The notes below the pieces were generated by a model. That model saw only the letters and a list, made by a program, of their open reading frames with translations, made no database searches and was not told where the DNA came from. From NCBI GenBank assembly GCA_963971285.1, contig OZ020260.1, positions 8,652,798 to 8,716,797 of the forward strand: a stretch of DNA of 64,000 nucleotides, given 5' to 3'. Within the stretch, counting starts at the first letter, position 1. Every line of letters starts with the position of its first letter. Both the position numbers and the translations under genes were made by a program. Positions 58,720 through 64,000 of the stretch are shown one piece after another. The DNA comes from Astropecten irregularis. Lineage: Eukaryota > Echinodermata > Asteroidea > Paxillosida > Astropectinidae.

Positions 58720-61700
58720 TTATCTATTTATCTATCTCCCCATCTCCCTGAACTGACCCTGATATGTATGGGGGCCTCGGCATAGACAAAGGCTACTGAA
58801 GGCGGTCAGGCATGGCAGTCTGAAGCCAAGGCTGACAATGAGGCTGAGATGCTTTGAAAAGGCTGCATAAATTGAGCCAAGGACAGAGCGCTTGATGCGG
58901 AATCACGACCATGGTGTCATTTGCCATGGTGCAACTCCTCTGAAGAACTACTGAAGCTTGATGAGGACTGCTGTTTCTTGTGAGCATGATCTTGGTTAAA
59001 GCTCAGGAGGAAAACCAGAAGGGTTTTGTACTCAGCTGAGCTGGCTGTGCTTGCATTGTTCGCCCACGTAACAGCCCATCCCGGAGCACTGTGTCGAGTG
59101 CCACAGGGCCGGGAGGGTCAGGAGAACAGTGTCCACTGAGCCCACAACAACCCGCAGTCTGCAGATCTGTAATGAGAGCCGACATGGCAGGGATAACTGG
59201 TCCAGCTTAGCTCTCCAACTTTTCCTAGTCTGTCCCTTGGTATCCACCAAGTGGTGATGGGTGCTACCTGCAGCCTGTGGAGCTGTATCAGGAGGCAGCA
59301 AGGCTTTGGAAAGACACCATTTAGTTTGTCAATCCTACAGAGAAGGAATTTTGAGATTTTAACTTGCTGGGACAACAGCCCATACAATGGCTAGTTCCAT
59401 GTTTGTTGCCGGGGCTGGGGACATGACACTGCCCCTAGGCAAATCAACGGAACTACGAGCTCCCAGAGGCTTCTTTTAGTCTGATTTTAGTGCCAAGAGT
59501 TTTCCCCCAGCACAGTTCACCAAGGAAGCAGACCGTCCTGGCAAAAAGAATGTTTCCATGTTTAGGACTTATTCATTCCTTGTCAGACTATCCTGCTATC
59601 CATACTATCCGTAATTTCTAAGGTAATAAGCTATACAGCTATGCATGCAAAATCAGATTACTGACAAATATCAATTACAGTTGTTTATCTTTATTCTGGA
59701 AGAAAATCTATTCAAACAAAAATGGAAAAAACATGGGACGGAGCTGTCCGGATGCGTGCTTTGATAGTCTTGGCTCCAAGACCTTCGTTGTTGCTTTCCC
59801 GCGGCCCATAGGGCGCCCCCGTGCGGCGGATATGGGAGAATTCTGTCAGACTTTTGGACCGTCACGAAGGTCTTGGATATGTTGTATTTGAGGGCGGGAC
59901 CAGATTATGGTAATAACGCACAGCGCATATGACATATGGTGATTGAATATGCAAAATGCCAGCTACAGGAATTAATGAGACAATCTGAGCTGTACATGTA
60001 TACAGTACAACAAAGCCATGGCGTGTATGTATGTGGCCGTCTTGGTCAATTCATTCCCTTGAAGGCCTTGCCATAGGCAACAACATTATGATGATGTTGG
60101 AGGACGAAGCTGGTCAACTCGTACCCCGACCAACTTGTACGCCGACCAACTCGTACGCTGTTTGGTCAACTCATACGCCGACCAACTCGTACGCTGACCG
60201 ACTCGTATGCCGGCCGACTCATATGCCGACCGACTCGTATGCCGACCAACTTGTACGCAGACCAACAACCTGTATATAGTTTGTAAACTTTGGCCGTTTT
60301 TTCTTCAGAAGACCGAATTTTTTTCATGTTGTTTATGAAAATAAAATCGAGAAATGAAATCATTTCAACGATACAACATGATGTAATCATTTCAATGATA
60401 CAAAATCATTTCAACGATACGAAATCATTTTGCGAATATATGAAATTTAATCAAGAAAATTTAATCATTCCTATAATACAACATAACGTAATCATTTCAT
60501 CGATTCAAAATCATTTAAATCACATGTTTTGTACTTGTTTCACATGTGGGCAGAAGATGTTGCACAAAATATACCGTTTCTACCTCTTGGGGTTATAAAT
60601 TTGTGATCATTGAAACCTCTTGGACTAATGGTATTTTTTCCTGGGATTTAGATCTAAGTGAAATGTAGTTTTTGCAAGAAATTAACTGCTTTCCACAAAT
60701 AACGCATAACCATTCGTCGTCGAGCTAGACGGCCAAAGAAATATGCACTGCCAATGAAGTTAAACGCCAGCTCGATTGCGTAGTACAGTTTTTTAAACAG
60801 TCCTCAAAATCTTTCACCGAAAAGTTTACAAAATATACTGCACGATATGCAGCGTGACATATATACTGTACATTGTAGGCCCCAACGTACGTAATTACGC
60901 CTACGGTCAACAATGTGTGTCTGACATAAATAATTTATGATATGAGCTGAAACTCGCTTGCTGATTGGCTCCCTTGGAAATCCAAGGGAGATTCAACGAA
61001 AAGTAAAGAAAAAGTTAAGAATTCTCCCATATCTGCCGCGCGGGGGCGCCCTATGGGCCGCGGGAAAGCAACAACGAAGGTCTTGGAACCAAGACTAGTG
61101 CTTTACTCTATGGTACAATATAGCATCGAGCACATGCAATGGTGGTCAACAGAGCTGCAATAGGATTAAAATTTATATGTAGTGGCTCTACAGGCAAGTA
61201 GAGTGAAGTAGATTGTGATACTTAAGCAGCATATCTTGCTGTTGGATGGCATGTTAATACAACTAACCTACAATCGTAAACTTGACTTCCACTCCCGTCC
61301 CACTCCATGATTATTGCAGACCTCCAACATTACGTCATGGTAAACATACTTTAATATACATAATACACATGTGTCCATATGGAGACACTTCCACTCGCTT
61401 TTGGGGGCTATCATATTAATTTAAATTTGATGTTGTTTTCGCTGCTGTAGGCCTGTTTGTTTTAATCTGTTCTCATTCAACTCCAAAGGTTGTTGATGTT
61501 GAGTAAGTTAGCCGGTTGAGCCTACAACAGGTCCAATAAGAAAACAAAATGCTACCCTTCAGTTGCTGTGTACTGCCTAAGCATGCACCCTATTACTGTA
61601 AGTAGCCAGGACAGGTCTGCGATGCAAGCCAATCATTTTTGTTACCTCTACACACACTGACTGTAGTAATAGCAGATGTGAACAATGTGTGAACAGTCTG

Positions 61701-62762
61701 TGAATTTTAGCAGAGCTGCTTTCTAAACCGGACTCCCACTGTGATTTGATAACAGCGAAGTTAACAGCTTGTCTGAACATATCGTCGGTGCTTTTACAAT
61801 CAGGCAAAATAAGGGCCCTTTTTGTAACGTCCAAATGTCGATGTAGAAGTTTGATAAACGGGTTGTCCTGCTTTTTTTTAATACATCATACTCGTAAGTT
61901 TGTTTAATTCTTAATCAAAATTGTAATTAAATGAAAAATAAAATTGGCACTTCGCAAAACCAAGAATCATGTACTTTTTAATTTACGAACTGACAAACTT
62001 AATTTTTAGTTAATTTTCTTAATTATGATTTATTGTGAATCAAATTGATATGCCAAAACTCACAGACAAGCCATTTACCAAATTTCTCCCCAAAATTTGG
62101 ATGTTAGACCAATAAATTTACCATTTGAAAACTCCTACTTTATTACGCGCACTTTTGGTGAACGTCGATGTTGAAAAATTTTGCCAGATCATAAAAACGC
62201 AACGATATGTTCACACAAGCTGTTTGGCTAGTCAGCACAATTTTATTGAAGCAGAATGGTTTCATGGGGATTCAAGCATGACAATGGTCCATGGTAACGC
62301 ATATTATGAAGCAGGATGAGTGAACATAATTTAAAAAAAAAAGCTTTATGATAAAATCCACAAATCATTTCCAATAATTTTGGCTTTTACTTTCTCCTGA
62401 TGAAAAATTCACTAGCAATACAACCCATTTGAGGTCCAGACAGCCACAAAAAAAAATAGAAAGGACATTCTTCATAGGTTATGTGAAAATCGTGTAAATT
62501 CATTTTCTTTTTTCAAGTAACTATTTCCAACAGATTACGACTAATTAGAAAAGAAAGCACAGAGAATATGTGTGAGAACATCAATCCAACCTAGATGAAA
62601 ACCAAAATGATAGCAGAAATACTTACAAAGTGAATCCATGCTTGCATGACTAACAGTTAGTGTGTGGAAAAGAAGCCACAGGCCACAGGGGTATCCACGG
62701 TAGACCAATGTACTTCCTCTACAACCAAGCCACTGCACATCATTCTTTAGAAAAGCACCGGA
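51800..62762 (-). CDS. QSOX1: Quiescin sulfhydryl oxidase, C-terminal two coding exons
   Basis: QSOX enzymes oxidise protein thiols to disulfides and pass the electrons to oxygen through FAD, in the Golgi and secretory space. The joined exons 62762-62627 and 52338-51800 encode 224 residues of the Erv half. Exon 1 carries GCRGST and YPCGLW, the two cysteines expected to pair. Exon 2 carries the redox-active CREC, the HNRVN FAD-binding motif, the distal CQTC pair, then a short linker, a hydrophobic membrane segment and a basic tail ([11 protein letters not shown]). The linker before the anchor is much shorter than in human QSOX1. The thioredoxin/PDI half is not in the window. QSOX1 versus QSOX2 cannot be separated here, as invertebrates often have one gene. 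It converges on WDR5, with 15 kb between stop codons. Confidence 0.93.
52440..52545 (-). repeat. Degraded tRNA-derived SINE
   Basis: The minus strand retains a TAGCTTAGTTGATAG A-box relic and GGTTGGAATCCC in the B-box position, next to the AAGTGAACAAAGAAAAATTT tail. It is the most diverged copy, located just inside the QSOX intron. Confidence 0.7.
52546..53470. other. QSOX intron, no gene seen
   Basis: AT-rich intron sequence; no element ends or coding signals recognised. Confidence 0.4.
53579..54482 (-). pseudogene. DIRS-like gag/RT fragments
   Basis: On the minus strand, [20 protein letters not shown] lines up with LPLFGKDLFGGKFLELLEAE of the element at 33.8 kb. Further on, EFMALPFC and FSKVF (54075-54010) match the palm segment of such transcriptases, and [15 protein letters not shown] follows. 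Several frameshifts and stops are present and no catalytic YxDD box was found. Confidence 0.65.
54775..56260 (+). mobile_element. Rex1/CR1-like LINE, 5'-truncated and frameshifted
   Basis: It reads [20 protein letters not shown] early, then, after frameshifts near 54990 and 55190, [20 protein letters not shown] and [13 protein letters not shown] (55318-55992 frame). The 3' end CCCCGGTGGGACAATAAAG passes into TATCTATC. It is closely related to the LINE at 6.4-8.5 kb. The tail is split by the next LINE. Confidence 0.85.
55318..55992 (+). pseudogene. LINE reverse transcriptase fragment
   Basis: A 224-codon open piece with the SPQGCVL-like [12 protein letters not shown] box, the catalytic KYADD box (YADDN here), the [16 protein letters not shown] segment and [13 protein letters not shown]. 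The upstream palm motif ([12 protein letters not shown], near 55205) is in another frame, so the copy cannot make a full protein. Confidence 0.8.
56258..58680 (+). mobile_element. L2/CR1-like LINE nested in the tail of the previous LINE
   Basis: It begins just after TTTATCTATCAATC at 56257 and ends with AAAGCGCCCTGGAGC and ACGCTATATAAATG then (ATT)n at 58655-58680, the usual L2/CR1 3' end. The (TATC)n tail of the older LINE resumes at 58681. The endonuclease region is missing, so it is 5'-truncated. Confidence 0.82.
56260..58275 (+). CDS. LINE reverse transcriptase, L2/CR1-like, uninterrupted
   Basis: The open frame formally begins at 56152, but its first ~36 codons come from the 3' UTR of the neighbouring LINE (residues such as [17 protein letters not shown]), so the LINE-derived part starts near 56260. 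Motifs counted in the 707-residue frame: [20 protein letters not shown] (207-226), [12 protein letters not shown] (280-291), [14 protein letters not shown] (340-353), catalytic [11 protein letters not shown] (373-383), [11 protein letters not shown], and the C-terminal APREWNKLN and [15 protein letters not shown]. All are standard for CR1/L2 transcriptases. It is open throughout, suggesting recent activity of the family. Not a host gene. Confidence 0.85.
   Translation, partial: RAKCRHFRDILDDCRGDGNRMFCVLDSLLGRQSVPVLPSCSSAQQLANQFSQFFQQKILTIRLNCADEVSSSDNDHEEEMSATVTRCDFSLETVSYLQMEKLIRQSPPKQSDLDPLPTKLVKTCLPVIAPVITSIVNSSIVHGVVPEALKMATVRPVPKLRKMNSDEANELKNYRPITNLPFCAKLLEKVVADQLVQHLSCHQINEQFQSAYRRFHGTETALMRIQNDILMTIDKGKVAILVLLDLSAAFDAIDHQILLRWLESYVGVSSDTLRWFTSYLSNRHQTVRVNTQHTTGHATYPLRFGVPQGSVLGPILFNIYMLPIGNVIGKHGPNYHFYADDTMLYLSTSPVSENVTSSVSVIENCCIDIKRWMTSNYLKMNTNKTDVLVIGTPLNLKKVSVLNINVCGDCITSSNHVKNLGVTIDCNMNMQTHIREVSRKCMYHLYNIGKIKKYLSFPIMQRIITLLIMTRIDYCNALFGGLPQTTLAPLQRVQNCAARILTGTRKFDHITPVLMKLHWLPVKYRIIYKLCLLVYKCINGQCPNYLNELIISTRSVSRRPTRQSQDPTRLHYPMTKLSLYGDRAFSVVAPREWNKLNRTLRASESVSTFKSGLKTHLFKQAFFKIIVKISLVRFIFKDIWEFFLNIYYCSMPLCFCQICCFTICTVLFLSV
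58681..58740. repeat. (TATC)n microsatellite, LINE tail
   Basis: About eight uninterrupted TATC units followed by imperfect ones. It appears to be the far half of the tail of the LINE at 54775-56260. Confidence 0.9.
58741..59764. other. QSOX intron; possible DIRS gag side, unproven
   Basis: Several overlapping minus frames of 60-90 codons (58793-59387) are rich in Pro, Gln, Leu and Arg, as expected of DIRS first frames, but I see no motif that proves it. Otherwise nothing. Confidence 0.3.
60109..60268. repeat. 16-bp minisatellite GACCAACTCGTACGCC
   Basis: About nine to ten units with C/T and A/G variants (GACCGACTCGTATGCC, GACCAACTTGTACGCA) and one interruption near 60160. It is the core of the 59765-61097 element. 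Confidence 0.85.
60350..60520. repeat. Degenerate AAATCATTTCAACGATAC repeat
   Basis: Roughly eight degenerate units of ATCATTTCAA-CGATACAA. The frame at 60290-60598 is a by-product of this repetition. Confidence 0.6.
61206..62626. other. QSOX intron, no gene seen
   Basis: AT-rich sequence. A minus-strand frame at 61834-61577 shows no family resemblance and no splice partner. Confidence 0.4.
62627..62762 (-). CDS. QSOX1: QSOX penultimate coding exon (start of Erv FAD domain)
   Basis: On the minus strand the exon follows acceptor CATTACAG and reads [18 protein letters not shown], then [20 protein letters not shown] and HASMDSL, ending in phase 1 at donor GTAAGT (plus-strand ACTTAC at 62621-62626). 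The W-(I/L)-G-C and PC-x-LW-x-LFHxLT pattern is the standard opening of the QSOX Erv domain. Confidence 0.93.
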
Positions 62763-63374
62763 CTGTAATGGTAACAGAAAAGTATGAGAAACTAACTTGT
62801 TTGCAACTTTAACAAAACAGGCTTTTCCACATCTTTTCCTTTTCTTGGTTGCAAGGTAGAAAGAAGTGAACAAGAATTTTGAAAATTAATTGTTCTATGG
62901 GGTGTAATAGTGCTGCAGAAAATACATTGACGGTTGGTGCGTTAACGTCTACTGAGCTCACGTACATGTGAGTGCTGGCTGTTGTGGCATATCTCGTCTG
63001 TGGTGGAAATGCTGAAAAGTAATTGGTGGTTGGCAGGCGTGGTTTAATTTAATACAATTTTTAGACAATCGCAGGGCATGTCCAAGCTCACTGATTACCT
63101 ACAGTACAAACATAGCAATGCTTAAGAACTACCTTAATTCTTCCAACTCAAGGAAACATGGCTGATTTTATCAACCTTTTTTAAGAAACTTCCAATCTGA
63201 TGATATAACTTCCAATCTGATGTCATCAATCTAAATCTGGACAGCATGTGTTCATCATAAATATTTATTTTGAAGCAATCACTTAAAACTTAGCCACAGA
63301 CATCAACTTAATATGCATCTTTTTTAAACCAGTTCACGACGGATGACGTGATATGTATAACACGATATAATATT
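62763..63374. other. QSOX intron and possible left LTR of a Ty3 element
   Basis: The repeated TTCCAATCTGATG at 63187 and 63208 is the only visible internal repeat. If the gag downstream belongs to a complete element, its 5' LTR should end near 63373, but I could not define the LTR start. Confidence 0.35.
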
Positions 63375-63390
63375 TGGCGACGAGGTTGAC
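63375..63390. other. Putative primer-binding site of the Ty3-type element
   Basis: TGGCGACGAGGTTGAC lies 14 to 29 bases before the gag ATG. The TGGCGAC start is typical of tRNA primer sites in metazoan Ty3 elements; the cognate tRNA cannot be named. Confidence 0.4.
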
Positions 63391-63403
63391 GACCACACCC
63401 ATA

Positions 63404-64000
63404 ATGGCGACTGCAAGTTCTCTAACTCAACCCTCTCCGTTCTTACAAGAAGCGGGAGAGCCGGCCCTTCTCTGGAAGCAATGGATTTCCAACTTCCAGA
63501 ATTACCTGCTAGCGATAGGTGGCGATGAATTTTCACCAGGGAGGAGACGGGCAATTCTCCTTCACTGCCTCGGTGTCGAAGGCCAGCGAGTTTACGCAAC
63601 GCTACCCCTCAGCTCGGAAAGCCCTCAACATGGCATGAACGTGTATGAGCATACCATACAAGTGCTTCAAGGACATTTTCAGCCGTCCGTAAATGTTGTA
63701 GCGGAACGCTACACTTTCCGACAGAGAGCTCAACATCCCGGTGAGTCGATCGACAATTTCCTGTCTGCGCTTCGTGAACTCTCAAAAACTTGCGACTTTG
63801 GGGCAATGACCGATGAAATGATACGCGACCAAATTGTCGAAAAAACTATCAGCCTAAAAATTCAAGAGAGGCTACTCATGGAAAAAGAACTGACTCTGCA
63901 AAAGACCGTGGACATGGCACGACGCTTTGAGAAAGCAATGCGCGAGGCCAAAACACTCACTGCCTCGAATGTTCACGTCCAAAAAGTTAACAAAGTCAGT
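63404..64000 (+). CDS. Ty3-type retrotransposon gag, runs off the window
   Basis: From the ATG at 63404 the frame is open to the edge (199 codons). It opens MATASSLTQPSPFLQEAGEP, then WKQWISNFQNYLLAIGG, RRRAILLHCLGVEGQRVY, HFQPSVNVVAERYTFRQRAQ and ESIDNFLSALRELSKTCDF. This is the capsid-like arrangement common to Ty3 gag proteins (W-x-x-W/F-x-x-x-F-x-x-Y, then FxxRxQxxGESIxxFxxxLRxLAxxCxF). Nucleocapsid, protease and polymerase would lie to the right. The intact frame suggests a young copy, antisense to QSOX. Confidence 0.85.
   Translation, partial: MATASSLTQPSPFLQEAGEPALLWKQWISNFQNYLLAIGGDEFSPGRRRAILLHCLGVEGQRVYATLPLSSESPQHGMNVYEHTIQVLQGHFQPSVNVVAERYTFRQRAQHPGESIDNFLSALRELSKTCDFGAMTDEMIRDQIVEKTISLKIQERLLMEKELTLQKTVDMARRFEKAMREAKTLTASNVHVQKVNKVS

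Larger units (their letters stand above)
59765..61097. mobile_element. 1.33-kb DNA transposon with ~80-bp inverted ends
   Basis: Left 59765-59843 and right 61019-61097 are inverted copies with a few mismatches, running TAGTCTTGGCTCCAAGACC, then CTTTCCCGCGGCCCATAGGG and CGCCCCCG. Flanks share GTGCTTT directly (59756-59762 and 61098-61104), a 7 to 8-bp duplication. No transposase frame. The interior contains the 16-bp tandem repeat below. Confidence 0.85.
53470..61205 (-). mobile_element. Second DIRS-like element, broken by nested insertions
   Basis: Inference from three facts. Bases 53478-53530 (CCTGTAG, AGAGCCACTACATATGAATT, TTGCAG) recur inverted at about 61160-61205, with another direct copy at 53586. 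Minus-strand fragments at 54482-53579 have DIRS gag/RT resemblance. The order (gag side at high, RT at low coordinates) fits. LINEs occupy 54.77-58.74 kb and an inverted-repeat DNA transposon 59.77-61.10 kb within it. The span is tentative. Confidence 0.5.

Noticed and set aside
59118-59387. Pro/Gln-rich minus frames as a host gene exon
   Set aside because: Several overlapping frames are equally open, and no splice links to QSOX exons. The region fits better with retroelement gag, which itself is unproven.
60086-60390. Repetitive frames such as [13 protein letters not shown] peptides
   Set aside because: By-products of the 16-bp minisatellite.

Overview
This is eukaryotic, almost certainly metazoan, genomic DNA. 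The genes are split into short exons with GT-AG introns, the background is AT-rich, and about half of the window can be assigned to transposable elements or tandem repeats. The mix of elements (CR1/Rex1/L2-like and RTE LINEs, DIRS-like tyrosine-recombinase retroelements, a Ty3 gag, tRNA-derived SINEs, many short inverted-repeat elements, TACATGTACATG-type simple sequence) fits a marine invertebrate deuterostome such as an echinoderm, hemichordate or amphioxus. The species cannot be fixed from the sequence alone.

Two host genes are supported, and they converge. WDR5 lies on the + strand from before the window to 36790. Ten exons encode residues 64 to 334 in human WDR5 numbering with no insertion or deletion, so the seven-bladed WD40 scaffold of the MLL/SET1 H3K4 methyltransferase complexes is present apart from blade 1 upstream. 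QSOX, a quiescin sulfhydryl oxidase, lies on the - strand. Its last two coding exons (62762-62627 and 52338-51800) carry the Erv-type FAD/CxxC domain and a C-terminal membrane anchor; the thioredoxin half lies beyond the right edge.

Layout: 1-36.8 kb is WDR5, with introns full of repeats. These include an 840-bp inverted-repeat element (0.2-1.0 kb), a 523-bp hAT-type element with perfect 8-bp target duplication (5.4 kb), a Rex1/CR1-like LINE on the opposite strand (6.4-8.5 kb), a retroelement RNase H relic abutting a 1.5-kb hAT element with perfect 8-bp duplication (10.8-13.0 kb), a 2.9-kb array of a 33-bp minisatellite with a 1321-bp higher-order period (14.9-17.8 kb), elements flanked by CCWGG duplications (19.6 kb), a LINE ORF1 relic with a degenerate 2A-like motif and a PHD-like finger (25.4-25.9 kb), and a deleted DIRS element with intact inverted terminal repeats and internal complementary region (31.8-35.1 kb). 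From 36.8 to 51.8 kb is intergenic: a mariner-like element, TTAA-flanked elements, an RTE LINE relic, inverted SINE pairs, a dimeric palindromic element inside a SINE, and a solo LTR inside another element. From 51.8 to 62.8 kb is the end of QSOX, whose 10.3-kb intron appears to hold a broken DIRS-like element split by two nested LINEs and by an inverted-repeat DNA transposon. The last 600 bases are the start of a Ty3-type gag running off the edge.

WDR5 and QSOX have no known joint function; they are simply neighbours. No CRISPR, operon or bacterial gene system is present. The interest lies in the repeat biology: well-resolved nested insertions, a family of elements that seems to target CCWGG, and a large hairpin-forming minisatellite in a WDR5 intron. 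All family assignments rest on motif recognition by eye; no database search was run.
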